From Clostridia bacterium (GTDB taxonomy: Bacteria > Bacillota > Clostridia > RGIG6154), in assembly GCA_017410375.1 (NCBI GenBank), contig JAFQQW010000016.1, positions 62,001-126,000 on the forward strand: 64,000 nucleotides of DNA. Direction: 5' to 3'. The notes beneath the pieces were generated by a model. The model ran no database searches. It saw only the letters and a program-made list of their open reading frames with translations, and had not been told where the DNA came from. The translations under genes and the position numbers were made by a program. This document shows, one piece after another, positions 17,027 through 25,659 of this stretch. Positions within the stretch are counted from its first letter, which is position 1, and every line of letters starts with the position of its first letter.

Positions 17027-18827
17027 TTTCATAAAATTCTTTGATTTTTTCTGCCAAAGAATAGCTAATTCCTTTTACTTCAGCAATTTCTTCGACGGTT
17101 GCTTTTTTTAAGGTGTCAACGGTTGAAAACCGTTGCATCAAAGCGTTGTAACGACTTTTGCCCACTCCGGGGATAGTTTGCATTTCGCTCTCCAAATTTT
17201 TCTTTCGACGCAACAACCGGTGATACGTAATTGCCACCCTGTGCATTTCGTCCTGAATTTCGGTAATAAGCGAAAAACTCTTTGTTCCGCGCGGAATTTC
17301 ATATGTCCGTTCCCCGTTTGTTATGCCGTTCGTCTTATGTTTATCATCTTTAAAAATACCGAAAATCGGTGTTCCGACATTGAATTGTTCTGCAATCTCT
17401 TTTGCAGAATGCACCTGGCCGACACCGCCATCCACAAAAATCAAATCCGGTGCAGTGCCGAATTTTTTATTGTCCGGATCATTTAAATATTTAAATCTGC
17501 GTTCCAATGTTTCACGCATTGCACCATAGTCATCGTTTTTAAGGGATGTTTTCATCTTGAATTTTCTGTATTGTCCCCTTGCGGGAACACCGTCCTGAAA
17601 AACAACCATGGACGCTACCACTTCACTGCCTGACGTATGGGAGATGTCATACGCTTCGATTCGTTGCGGAAGGGTTGACAATTCCAGGTAATAAGCAATT
17701 TGTTCGATCGCTTCTTTTTTCTCTTTGTTTTTGTCTTCTTTACGGTATTTTAACCGCATGGCCTCAACCGCATTCTTTTTTGCCATTTCCAGAAAACGAA
17801 CTTTATCTCCCCGTTGTGGCATATGAATAGAAACCTTGTTCCCTCGATGCAAGCTTAGGAATTTTTCCATTTCCTCTACCTCCGCGATATCGCATGACAG
17901 GTATACTTTTTTAGGGATATCGAAGGTCTGGTAATATTGTAATAAAAAGGCGCGCATAATCTCGGCATCTTCTTCGTTTTTGGTGTTGTTCATGAAAAAA
18001 GCCTGCTTATCCGTAAGTTTTCCACCACGAATATACAAAAGCTGTATGCAAAGTCTGTCGTTTTCCTTATACAGATACACAACATCCTCATTTTCATTAC
18101 CAACCGATACAACTAACTGTTTTTCCATAATGTGTTCAAGCGCACTTAATTTATCACGGTAGTCCGCAGCGAGCTCGAAGTTCAGGCTTTCGGACGCTTC
18201 ATACATTTTTTCCTTTAGCATTTTGTAAAACAAATCGGGTTTTCCGTTCAAAACATCTGCAAGAAAGGCAATTTTTTGAGCATACTCTTCTTTGGTGATT
18301 GCGCCGATACAAGGTCCGTCACATATTTTAATATGGTGATTCAGGCAAGGCTTTTCGCGCTCTGTCAGCTTTGAGCATTGTCGCAAACGAAAAAGCTTGT
18401 TAAAAGCATCTATAATTTGTTTTACGTTCAGACCGCTTATAAACGGTCCGAAATATTTTGCACCATCATTTTCCACACGACGTGCCAAAATAACGCGCGG
18501 GTATGGTTCGTTGGTAATTTTAATATAAGGATATCCTTTATCATCCTTGAGTAAAATATTGTATTTAGGGCGATTCTTTTTAATGAGGGAACACTCTAAA
18601 TTCAGCGCTTCAATTTCAGAATTCGTTAAAATATACTCGATGTGATCAATATGCGAAACCATAGCCAGCACTTTTTCGGTATGGTTGCTGTTTTTTACAA
18701 AGTACTGATTTACACGGTTCTTTAAATTCTTTGCTTTGCCGACATAGATGATTTTATTGTCCGCATTATACATAATATAAACGCCCGGATTTTGCGGTAA
18801 ACTGTGCAAAAACTTTTTATCCACCAT
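17016..18827 (-). CDS. uvrC: Excinuclease ABC subunit C
   Basis: 603 residues, normal UvrC length. It makes both incisions in nucleotide excision repair with UvrA and UvrB. An N-terminal GIY-YIG nuclease domain (PGVYIMYNADNKIIYVGKAKNLKNRVNQYF), a four-cysteine-like region around RQCSKLTEREKPCLNHHIKICDGPCIG, a UVR motif near 200-230, the RNase H-like domain (IEAYDISHTSGSEVVASMVVF, DLIFVDGGVGQ) and a C-terminal helix-hairpin-helix (IPGVGKSRYNALM) are visible. AGGGGTGA precedes the ATG. Confidence 0.97.
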   Translation of the reverse strand: MVDKKFLHSLPQNPGVYIMYNADNKIIYVGKAKNLKNRVNQYFVKNSNHTEKVLAMVSHIDHIEYILTNSEIEALNLECSLIKKNRPKYNILLKDDKGYPYIKITNEPYPRVILARRVENDGAKYFGPFISGLNVKQIIDAFNKLFRLRQCSKLTEREKPCLNHHIKICDGPCIGAITKEEYAQKIAFLADVLNGKPDLFYKMLKEKMYEASESLNFELAADYRDKLSALEHIMEKQLVVSVGNENEDVVYLYKENDRLCIQLLYIRGGKLTDKQAFFMNNTKNEEDAEIMRAFLLQYYQTFDIPKKVYLSCDIAEVEEMEKFLSLHRGNKVSIHMPQRGDKVRFLEMAKKNAVEAMRLKYRKEDKNKEKKEAIEQIAYYLELSTLPQRIEAYDISHTSGSEVVASMVVFQDGVPARGQYRKFKMKTSLKNDDYGAMRETLERRFKYLNDPDNKKFGTAPDLIFVDGGVGQVHSAKEIAEQFNVGTPIFGIFKDDKHKTNGITNGERTYEIPRGTKSFSLITEIQDEMHRVAITYHRLLRRKKNLESEMQTIPGVGKSRYNALMQRFSTVDTLKKATVEEIAEVKGISYSLAEKIKEFYETKK

Positions 18828-18851
18828 TGTAAATCACCCCTTTAAAAAATA

Positions 18852-18875
18852 TTGCCCACTTTGATAAGCGGGCAA
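18852..18875 (-). terminator. Terminator after the HPr gene
   Basis: TTGCCC...GGGCAA hairpin with an inner CTT/AAG stem; on the minus strand it is followed by ATATTTTTT, just upstream of uvrC. Confidence 0.7.
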
Positions 18876-18882
18876 ACAAATA

Positions 18883-19146
18883 TTATTCAAAAAAATCATT
18901 GGATACCAATGTACAAACACCGTCAAGTGCTTCCTGTTCATCCGGACCGTCAGCAATAATCTTAATTTCAGTACCTTTGATTACACCTAAGGACAAAACA
19001 CCGAGCAGGCTTTTCGCATTTGCACGTCGCTCATTCCGTTCAACCCAGATCGTACTTTTAAATTCATTCGCTTTCTGTATAAAACAAGTGGCAGGCTTTG
19101 AATGTAATCCAACCTGGTTCTGAACAATAACGACTTTTGATACCAT
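18883..19146 (-). CDS. HPr family phosphocarrier protein
   Basis: 87 residues. HPr carries phosphate from enzyme I to sugar-specific EII proteins and, when phosphorylated on Ser46, acts as a co-repressor with CcpA. Both sites are present: His15 in VGLHSKPA and Ser46 in AKSLLGVLSLG. The gene has its own promoter and terminator and is not next to enzyme I, so it may serve sugar transport or mainly regulation. Confidence 0.93.
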   Translation of the reverse strand: MVSKVVIVQNQVGLHSKPATCFIQKANEFKSTIWVERNERRANAKSLLGVLSLGVIKGTEIKIIADGPDEQEALDGVCTLVSNDFFE

Positions 19147-19182
19147 ATATGTTTACTCCTTCAAAAATAAATCATTATATAT

Positions 19183-19211
19183 ATAATACTAAATTTTTTG
19201 AAATAAGTCAA
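19183..19211 (-). promoter_or_regulatory. Promoter of the HPr gene
   Basis: Minus strand TTGACT (19211-19206), 17-bp spacer, TATTAT (19188-19183), then GAAGGAG before the ATG. Confidence 0.75.
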
Positions 19212-19262
19212 TAGAATTTTACAAAAAATCATTGTAATTTGTTGAAAAAACGAACCTGAAAA

Positions 19263-19307
19263 GGCAAGTTTTAATTAATTTCTCCTAAAAAAACAGATTG
19301 ACTTGCC
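19263..19307. promoter_or_regulatory. Inverted repeat overlapping the transporter promoter
   Basis: GGCAAGT (19263-19269) and ACTTGCC (19301-19307) flank 31 bases; the right arm overlaps the -35 box of the next promoter, so this could be an operator. Weak evidence. Confidence 0.35.
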
Positions 19308-19326
19308 TCTTTAAATATGGTATAAT
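19298..19326 (+). promoter_or_regulatory. Promoter of the MFS transporter gene
   Basis: TTGACT (19298-19303), 17-bp spacer, TATAAT (19321-19326). Confidence 0.8.
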
Positions 19327-19369
19327 CACGGGTGAAATAGACATTATAGAACACAAAGGAGACATCGTG

Positions 19370-20590
19370 ATGCCTGAAAAAAACAAAAAGTTTCTGCCAT
19401 ACGTTATTTTGTTCACCCTAATGTATTTTACAAGCTATATTACGCGAATCAATTACGGTGCAGTAATCGCAAACATCGAAGAGGTTGAAAAGATTTCTAA
19501 GGAATTGTTATCTCTTGCTATAACCGGAAGTTTTATAACCTATGGTATAGGTCAGGTTATCAGCGGATATTTAGGCGACCGCTTTCAACCTAAAAATTTA
19601 ATCGGATATGCATTTTTGGTAACCGCTACAATGAATTTACTGATTCCGTTTTGCACATCTCCTTATCAGATGACGGCTATCTGGTGCGTGAACGGTTTTG
19701 CGCAGGCATTTATGTGGCCGCCTCTTGTACGCATCGCATCTGAAATTTTTACACCCGATGAATACGCGAAAGCAACAACCTACATATCTTTCGGCGGAAA
19801 TTTTGGTACAATAGCAATCTATCTGATTGCCCCGGCAATCATTATGCTGGCAAGCTGGAGACAAGTGTTTTATGTGACTGCCGGCTGCGCAATCGTGATG
19901 TTTTTACTCTGGTGTAAATTCTGCCCTAAAATCACTTCCAAAAAGAAAGAAGTTGTTCCGCAGGAAAAAATTTCTTCGGAAAATTACATCGGCAGACATC
20001 CGATTTTTTCAATCATGATGGTACTTGTAATGGTTGCTATCGCCCTGCAAGGCTCGTTAAGAGATGGGATCACAACCTGGATGCCGACTTTTATTTCGGA
20101 ATCCTTTAACCTGGGTAGTAAAATTTCGATTCTTACGGGTGCGATTTTGCCTATTTTCGGAATTTTTTCTATTCAGCTTACTTCAATAATTTATCGAAAA
20201 AAGTTTCAGAAAAATCCGCTTTTATATGTTGGCATCATTTTTATGATTGGTGTAGCTTCAACCCTTTGTTTGTTGCTTTCAAACGGAAAAAGCGTGGTTT
20301 TATCCGTGTTATTTTCTGCTTGTCTTTCCGGCACAATGCATGGCGCAAACTGGGTTATGGTTTGCATTCTTCCGATGAATTTTAAAAAATTCGGTAACAT
20401 CTCTACGGTTTCAGGTGTACTCAACGCCTGCACATACGTTGGAAGCGCACTATCGGCGTATGGTATTGCCGTTCTTTGCGAAAACTTCGGCTGGACCTTT
20501 ACGATTGTAATCTGGGGATTGATTGCTCTGCTGGGTGCATCCATTTGTATCGGCTTTTCGAAAAAATATAAAAACAGAATTTTGAAATAA
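19370..20590 (+). CDS. MFS transporter, organophosphate:phosphate antiporter-like
   Basis: 406 residues from the ATG at 19370, placed 9 bases after AAAGGA; the in-frame start at 19298 lies on the promoter. About 12 hydrophobic segments. The N-terminal half carries TSYITRINYGAVIANIEE and GQVISGYLGDRFQPKNLIGY, the pattern of GlpT/UhpT-type carriers, which exchange sugar phosphates or glycerol 3-phosphate for phosphate. The central loop is short and basic. It stands alone with its own promoter and terminator, so the substrate is not revealed by context. Confidence 0.82.
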   Translation: MPEKNKKFLPYVILFTLMYFTSYITRINYGAVIANIEEVEKISKELLSLAITGSFITYGIGQVISGYLGDRFQPKNLIGYAFLVTATMNLLIPFCTSPYQMTAIWCVNGFAQAFMWPPLVRIASEIFTPDEYAKATTYISFGGNFGTIAIYLIAPAIIMLASWRQVFYVTAGCAIVMFLLWCKFCPKITSKKKEVVPQEKISSENYIGRHPIFSIMMVLVMVAIALQGSLRDGITTWMPTFISESFNLGSKISILTGAILPIFGIFSIQLTSIIYRKKFQKNPLLYVGIIFMIGVASTLCLLLSNGKSVVLSVLFSACLSGTMHGANWVMVCILPMNFKKFGNISTVSGVLNACTYVGSALSAYGIAVLCENFGWTFTIVIWGLIALLGASICIGFSKKYKNRILK

Positions 20591-20594
20591 AATA

Positions 20595-20624
20595 AAATAA
20601 GACGGACATTTGTCCGTCTTATTT
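20595..20624. terminator. Bidirectional terminator between transporter and cofE-like gene
   Basis: AAATAAGACGGACA / TGTCCGTCTTATTT stem with a two-base loop, followed by T7 on the plus strand. Confidence 0.85.
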
Positions 20625-20635
20625 TTTTACTGTTA

Positions 20636-21832
20636 TCAGTTTGTGTAATTATCAAAGTAACCCTGAACCAGGATGACAGGTGTACCTTTGTCACCGGATC
20701 CGCTGGTTAAATCACAAAGTGAGCCGATAAGATCGGTGAGCTGTCTTGGGGTTGTGCCCTGGGATGCCATGTTGCCCACCAAGTTACTCTCTTTGGAACG
20801 AATACTTTCGGAAATCGCTTTTTTAAGTTCTTCGCCCGAAAGATCTTTATAATCGTTATCAGCCAGGTATTTAAGCTTAATTTCGTTTGGTGTACCAATA
20901 AGTCCATCCGTAAATGCAGGAGAAACAACCGGATCGGCCAATTCCCAGATTTTACCCTGCGGATCTTTAAAAGCACCATCGCCGTAAACCATAACTTCAA
21001 CATGTTTTCCGGTTTCTTTTAAAATGCTGTCCTGAATTGCAACAACTAAATCTTTGCATTCCTTGGGGAAAAGTTTAATCTTTTCTTCGGTGGATTTATT
21101 AGAACCGAGAAGTCCGTATTTTTCGTTGCAGCCACTGCCGTTAACAGAAGCAGTCATAATATCATCCAAACCACATACGATTTTTGCACCTGCAGCTTTT
21201 AAAATACGCTTTGTTCTTGCTCTGGTATGGATGTCGCAGGTTAAAACACAATCGGCATAATCCAGAATTGCTTTCGGCTGGTTTGCGAAAATAATTTCAA
21301 CTTCAGCACCTTCTTCACGAACGATGCTGCTGTAGTATTCTACATAATCAACACCTGTAAATTCGTGCTTGTTTTCGCCAAACAATTCGCGGTACTTTTC
21401 AAGAGAAAGTACATCGGAATAAGGATTTATACCTGCTTCATCAATTTTGTCTAAATTTACAAGTTCGTTACCCACTTCATCCGAAGGGTAGCTGAGCATA
21501 AGCACAATTTTCTTTGCACCACGTGCAATACCTCTTAAACAAATGGCGAAACGGTTACGAGAAAGAATCGGGAAAATAACGCCAACAGTCTCACCACCAA
21601 GCTTAGTGCGTACATCCTGCGCAATATCATCAACAGAAGCGTAATTGCCCTGCGCACGTGCTACAATAGATTCTGTTAAAGCGATAACATCTCTGTCTCG
21701 AAGCTCAAAACCTTCTGCTTCGGCTGCTCCCAAAACGCTTTCGGAAACAATTTTTACCAAGTCATCCCCTTCTCTGATGATGGGACAACGGATACCGCGT
21801 GAAACCGTACCAACTCTTCTTTCATTGCTCAT
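20636..21832 (-). CDS. Coenzyme F420-0:L-glutamate ligase-like protein (CofE family)
   Basis: 398 residues from the ATG at 21832, which follows AAAGGATGA. The open frame continues upstream through the antisense of tRNA-Pro, but that part is not coding. The N-terminal region shows the CofE pattern (IREGDDLVKIVSESVL, RDRDVIALTESIVARAQGNY, IFPILSRNRFAICLRGIARGAKKIVLMLSYPSDEVGN), and the C-terminal half contains KIVCGLDDIMTASVNGSG. True CofE adds gamma-glutamates to F420. F420 is not expected in Clostridia of this type and no other F420 gene is here, so the real substrate is unknown. A hairpin separates it from the tRNA. Confidence 0.75.
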   Translation of the reverse strand: MSNERRVGTVSRGIRCPIIREGDDLVKIVSESVLGAAEAEGFELRDRDVIALTESIVARAQGNYASVDDIAQDVRTKLGGETVGVIFPILSRNRFAICLRGIARGAKKIVLMLSYPSDEVGNELVNLDKIDEAGINPYSDVLSLEKYRELFGENKHEFTGVDYVEYYSSIVREEGAEVEIIFANQPKAILDYADCVLTCDIHTRARTKRILKAAGAKIVCGLDDIMTASVNGSGCNEKYGLLGSNKSTEEKIKLFPKECKDLVVAIQDSILKETGKHVEVMVYGDGAFKDPQGKIWELADPVVSPAFTDGLIGTPNEIKLKYLADNDYKDLSGEELKKAISESIRSKESNLVGNMASQGTTPRQLTDLIGSLCDLTSGSGDKGTPVILVQGYFDNYTN

Positions 21833-21901
21833 TAAAATCATCCTTTCACTGCTGAACCAATTATCCAAAAAGGATAAAAACTCCATTTGTCTAAAAAAGA
21901 A

Positions 21902-21940
21902 TAAAAAAGTGTTCACATCGAGAGTCGTGAACACTTTTTT
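21902..21940 (-). terminator. Terminator of tRNA-Pro
   Basis: AAAAAAGTGTTCAC / GTGAACACTTTTTT stem with a 10-base loop, between the tRNA-Pro 3' end and the CofE-like gene. Confidence 0.85.
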
Positions 21941-21941
21941 A

Positions 21942-22018
21942 TGGTCGAGGTGACAGGATTTGAACCTGCGACCTCTGCGTCCCGAACGCAGCACTCTACC
22001 AAACTGAGCCACACCTCG
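21942..22018 (-). tRNA. tRNA-Pro (anticodon CGG)
   Basis: Minus-strand cloverleaf: acceptor CGAGGTG / CACCTCG, anticodon stem CTGCG / CGCAG around loop TTCGGGA (anticodon CGG), T arm with GGTTCAAATCC, encoded CCA at the 3' end. Confidence 0.95.
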
Positions 22019-22030
22019 AAAACATGAATA

Positions 22031-22059
22031 ATTATAGCACTAATTTACTTTAAAGTCAA
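22031..22059 (-). promoter_or_regulatory. Promoter of tRNA-Pro
   Basis: Minus strand TTGACT (22059-22054), 17-bp spacer, TATAAT (22036-22031). Confidence 0.8.
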
Positions 22060-22094
22060 GAGTTTTTTTGAATTTTTTTAACTTTTTTCAACAT

Positions 22095-22125
22095 GTAGTG
22101 CGTCGGTATATATCCGACGCACTAC
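22095..22125. terminator. Strong hairpin after the SDR operon
   Basis: Thirteen-base inverted repeat GTAGTGCGTCGGT...TCCGACGCACTAC just past the SDR stop. It lacks a T run on the minus strand, so it may be a transcript-end stabiliser rather than a classical terminator. Confidence 0.55.
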
Positions 22126-22134
22126 AAAGGCTAT

Positions 22135-22923
22135 TTATTCCGGTATAATAGGATAAAGTTGAATGGTGTTCCCGCCATCAACCACAAGCTCTGCACCCGT
22201 GGTGTTTCGGGCATGTGCCGCAAAATACCACACAGCATCTGCTACATCCTCGCCTATTGCCACATCACCTAACGGTGTGAATCGTGAAGGAACTTTTGCA
22301 TAAAACTCGGGATTTTTCTCCCATCTGTCCGTCTTAATCATACCGGGCAGGACCGCGTTAACACGAACATTGTATTTTCCAAAATCCAATGCCATAGCAC
22401 GCATCATACCGAGTTGTCCGCTTTTGGATGCTGAATACGCAATGCGGTTCGGAATCGCACGGTATGCAGTGTTTGAATTTATAAAAATAATATTTCCGCC
22501 ACCGTGCGCTTTCATCCGTTTAACCGCGTGTTCGCTTAAGCAATAATTCCAGACCATGTTTGTATTTATAACACGCATAAAGTCGGTAAGCGGATTTGAA
22601 AGAGCCTCAATCCCTAACCCTTGGTCGGCAGCATTTAAAACAAGTGTTTCTACAAAAATCCCTTTAGAATCCAAGTCAGAAAAAAGAGCTTCGACAGACG
22701 TTTCATCCACCGTATATGCATTTAAAAGCGAGTCGATATGATATCCGTATATATTTACATTCGGAAACTTTTCCTGATATTCTTTTTCTTTTGCATGTAC
22801 CTTCTCTGCATTTCTGCCGGTGAAGACAACATGATATCCTTCTGTCGCGAACTTTTCAACAATTGCCACACCGGTATTGATGCACGCACCTGTTATTAAA
22901 ACTGTTTTCATATTTTTCCTCAT
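22135..22923 (-). CDS. Short-chain dehydrogenase/reductase
   Basis: 262 residues, a normal SDR length. NAD(P)-dependent oxidation or reduction of an alcohol or sugar. The cofactor motif is TGACINTG (11-18), where the usual middle glycine of TGxxxGxG is Asn. The active site is present: Ser150 in INSNTAYRA, Tyr163 and Lys167 in YSASK. The first ATG overlaps the stop of the upstream GH16 gene as ATGA, so the two are translationally coupled; an internal ATG four codons later is an alternative. Last gene of the five-gene operon, so it probably oxidises a sugar or sugar acid released by that pathway. Confidence 0.88.
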   Translation of the reverse strand: MRKNMKTVLITGACINTGVAIVEKFATEGYHVVFTGRNAEKVHAKEKEYQEKFPNVNIYGYHIDSLLNAYTVDETSVEALFSDLDSKGIFVETLVLNAADQGLGIEALSNPLTDFMRVINTNMVWNYCLSEHAVKRMKAHGGGNIIFINSNTAYRAIPNRIAYSASKSGQLGMMRAMALDFGKYNVRVNAVLPGMIKTDRWEKNPEFYAKVPSRFTPLGDVAIGEDVADAVWYFAAHARNTTGAELVVDGGNTIQLYPIIPE

Positions 22924-23786
22924 TTCACTTTATCATATACTCTGACGAAATCCACGATAAATGCATCATCGACAAAATCACCATCAATCTCATAGGGGGC
23001 TTTTTCAGTCACTTTTCCTCCTTGACCTAGCAGTTTTTTTACTTTTTCTTTCGAGCGATACCCTTGCACTTCAGTCGTCAACAAAATAAACTGCGGTACT
23101 TGGGAAACGTGTTCGCTGCATCTTGAAATTTCTTCACCGTCGCAATAGAATACATAGCCGTCCGGTTGCCAGTCCATACCAAAGTAATGCCATCCATCTT
23201 CGGTATCTTTCAGATCATAACGCACGCGACCATCTTCGTGGTATTGAATGCCGTAACCGCCCATAATGTTGCCAGTTGAGCCTCTGCCACGTTCAAAGTG
23301 TTCCATGATGTCCGATTCCACACCACACCATTCCGGTTCAAATCTTGCGCCAATTGTCGGTGACTGTGTCCAGAATGCACTCCACATGGTTTCGGGGTCT
23401 TTCTGGAATTTGCAACGGCATTCATAATATCCGAAGCGGTGTACAAACTTAGGCTCTTCCAGAATACCGAGCGGCCAGATTTCATCCTGTCCCCAAGGGT
23501 TGTCGCTTCCTCCTTTAGGAATGTCAAAAGAATTGGAACCGGTTTGTAATTGCGGAGAAACATAACAGCCGTTCCGCTCTGTTCTATGTAATTCAATATG
23601 ACTTTTTCCGTCTAAAACGATACCCTGATCGGTATAAGCTTCAAAGAGTTTGCCCCAGAAATTTAAACGAAAATCCCATTTGGTACGGTCTAATTCGATA
23701 CCATCAAATTCATCTGCCCAAACCAGTTTCCACTCACCCTCGGGCAAAAAGCTCGGCTCGTGTCCTTCTATTTCAAATTTTTTCAT
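22920..23786 (-). CDS. Glycoside hydrolase family 16 protein (cytoplasmic)
   Basis: 288 residues. The GH16 jelly roll begins at WKLVWADEFDG and ends at IVDFVRVYDKV. The catalytic signature ESDIMEHF gives nucleophile E157, D159 and acid/base E162. GH16 enzymes cleave beta-1,3 or beta-1,4 glucans and galactans such as laminarin, lichenan, agar, carrageenan or keratan. There is no signal peptide, unusual for this family, so it should act on imported oligosaccharides. TAAGGAG precedes the ATG. The substrate cannot be fixed from sequence. Confidence 0.88.
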   Translation of the reverse strand: MKKFEIEGHEPSFLPEGEWKLVWADEFDGIELDRTKWDFRLNFWGKLFEAYTDQGIVLDGKSHIELHRTERNGCYVSPQLQTGSNSFDIPKGGSDNPWGQDEIWPLGILEEPKFVHRFGYYECRCKFQKDPETMWSAFWTQSPTIGARFEPEWCGVESDIMEHFERGRGSTGNIMGGYGIQYHEDGRVRYDLKDTEDGWHYFGMDWQPDGYVFYCDGEEISRCSEHVSQVPQFILLTTEVQGYRSKEKVKKLLGQGGKVTEKAPYEIDGDFVDDAFIVDFVRVYDKVK

Positions 23787-23798
23787 TTTATATACTCC

Positions 23799-24959
23799 TT
23801 AAAAATAAAATTCAGTTTTCGCAGGGCGAATGTCGGTAAGCGCCCCCGTATAATGTCTTAAAGTATGCGGTTGATACGGGTGCTTCAAGCATTCTTCTTC
23901 ATTAATTTCAATGCCAAGTCCCGGCTTGTCCGGAATAAACATAAATCCATCTTCATATTTCAAATCTTCGTTTGTGATATCCTTACGGTAGTCCACATCC
24001 GAATACATAATTTCCAAAATACTGAAATTCGGACTGCAGGCTGCAAGCTGAAGTGTTGCGGCGTTTGCAACCGGACCGCTGGGGTTGTGGGGTGCAAAGC
24101 CAACATAGTAAGGCTCTGACATTGCACCGATTTTACGCAATTCACCAATACCACCTGCATGACTAATGTCAGGTTGAATATAATCGGCACAACGTTTTTC
24201 CAAGAATCTTTGATATTCCCATCTGGTGTATGCACGTTCCCCTGCAGAAATCGGAACGGGAGATTTTTTCTTCACTTCTAATAATGCATCAATGCTGTCC
24301 GGCGGTGTGGGTTCTTCAAAAAGCATAGGTTTAAACTGCTCTAATTCCTTTGCAATTTTAATACCGGTTGCAATATCAAATCTACCATGGCCTTCAATCA
24401 GCAAATCAACCTGAGGACCAACCGCTTCACGCACTGCTGCAACACACCGAAGTGCTTTATCCAGTTCCCGGTTGGAAATACTTAAGTAGTTTTTGCCGAA
24501 CGGATCCCATTTCATGGCAGTTACACCTCTTTGAACGGCAATTTTCGCTTTTTCGCCGAATTCTTCCGGTTCTTTTGCGCCTGCAAACCAACCATTTACA
24601 TAAATGCGTACCTTTTCGTTCATTTTGCCGCCCAAAAGCTGGTAAACCGGAACATTTAAGCTTTTGCCTAAAATATCCCACAGTGCCATTTCCACTGCAG
24701 AAAGTGCGGACATCAAAACCGCACCGCCGCGCCAGTATGCATCTCTGTAAATGGTGTGCCAATGCTTCTCGATTTCAAAAGGATTTTTGCCGACTAAGTA
24801 TTCTTTGATATGTTCAACTGCGCCAACCAAAGCTTTTTCTTTGTATTCAAGGGTAGCCTCACCAACACCGTCAACACCCTCGTCAGTGTACACCTTCACA
24901 AACACCCAGTTGGTTCTGAAACAATCTACCACAAAGGTTTTTACGTCTGTAACTTTCAT
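23799..24959 (-). CDS. Enolase-superfamily sugar acid dehydratase (galactonate dehydratase-like)
   Basis: 386 residues with the mandelate racemase/muconate lactonising enzyme layout: an N-terminal capping domain (YTDEGVDGVGEATLEYKEKALVGAVEHIKEYLVGKNPFEIEKHWHTIYRDAYWRGG) and a beta barrel with metal-ligand strands LLIEGHGRFD, LFEEPTPPDSIDA and ISAGERAYTRWEY, and the catalytic-His region GFAPHNPSGPVA. The match is closest to D-galactonate dehydratase, which makes 2-keto-3-deoxygalactonate. Related family members act on other sugar acids, so the substrate is inferred. It lies 2 bases after the UlaG-like gene. Confidence 0.85.
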   Translation of the reverse strand: MKVTDVKTFVVDCFRTNWVFVKVYTDEGVDGVGEATLEYKEKALVGAVEHIKEYLVGKNPFEIEKHWHTIYRDAYWRGGAVLMSALSAVEMALWDILGKSLNVPVYQLLGGKMNEKVRIYVNGWFAGAKEPEEFGEKAKIAVQRGVTAMKWDPFGKNYLSISNRELDKALRCVAAVREAVGPQVDLLIEGHGRFDIATGIKIAKELEQFKPMLFEEPTPPDSIDALLEVKKKSPVPISAGERAYTRWEYQRFLEKRCADYIQPDISHAGGIGELRKIGAMSEPYYVGFAPHNPSGPVANAATLQLAACSPNFSILEIMYSDVDYRKDITNEDLKYEDGFMFIPDKPGLGIEINEEECLKHPYQPHTLRHYTGALTDIRPAKTEFYF

Positions 24960-24961
24960 TT

Positions 24962-25642
24962 TTAATCCTCCAATACAATTTCTTTGTAAATTTCGGGTAC
25001 CACTACCCTTTTATACTTAAAATTTGTTGGATATAACTCGTCATGCAAGCCCCAATGAGTCGGAACGGCTATTTGTGGCTGTACTTTTTCAGCAAAGCGC
25101 TCTGCGTCCTGCTGATTCATATTATTCCCTTTGCCGTTCATCACCACAAACAACGCATAGATGTCATCAGGAATGTCATCAAAAATATCTGTATTGTAAA
25201 GTGTGTCCCCTGTTATGTAGTATTTTTTGTTACCATCATCAACAATTACGCCAATCGGATGAATATCCGAGTGTTCTGCTTTGACAGCGGTGAATTTCAC
25301 GCCCTTCTCCGTCCACTCGGTGTGGCGGTTAAATTTTACATAATTGTGATTGTGTCCGAATTTACGAACTTCACTCCAGGCGGCCTCGGGTGCTAGCACC
25401 AGTACACCTGAATCGTTATCCAAATAATACTTAAGCGTTTCGGGATCCACATGATCTAAGTGGTTATGCGTAAGTATGATTACATCGGGTTTTATCTTCA
25501 AAAAAGATTCGTCTACGGGTTTTCTACGGTAACTTAAGGGGTTAAGCTTTTCACAACTTGAAGATAAATACGGGTCAATTATAATTGTTAAATCGTTGGT
25601 TTCAAATAAGAATCCTGCTTGTCCAAGCCATGTAATTTTCAT
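24962..25642 (-). CDS. Metallo-beta-lactamase fold hydrolase, UlaG-like
   Basis: 226 residues. The zinc motif THNHLDH (H59, H61, D63, H64) and later AEHSD, ITGDT and PTHWG are present, as in UlaG-type lactonases and the related UPF0173 hydrolases. In this operon, next to a sugar acid dehydratase, a sugar lactonase role is plausible but inferred. AAAGGAGTG precedes the ATG; no signal peptide. Confidence 0.82.
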   Translation of the reverse strand: MKITWLGQAGFLFETNDLTIIIDPYLSSSCEKLNPLSYRRKPVDESFLKIKPDVIILTHNHLDHVDPETLKYYLDNDSGVLVLAPEAAWSEVRKFGHNHNYVKFNRHTEWTEKGVKFTAVKAEHSDIHPIGVIVDDGNKKYYITGDTLYNTDIFDDIPDDIYALFVVMNGKGNNMNQQDAERFAEKVQPQIAVPTHWGLHDELYPTNFKYKRVVVPEIYKEIVLED

Positions 25643-25659
25643 ATTTACAAAACACTCCT

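Noticed and set aside
21833-22012. N-terminal extension of the CofE-like reading frame, about 60 residues
   Set aside because: It is the antisense-frame reading through tRNA-Pro and its terminator; the ATG at 21832 has a good ribosome site.
22095-22125. Classical intrinsic terminator for the SDR operon
   Set aside because: The stem is strong but the minus-strand side is A-rich rather than T-rich, so it is listed only as a hairpin.
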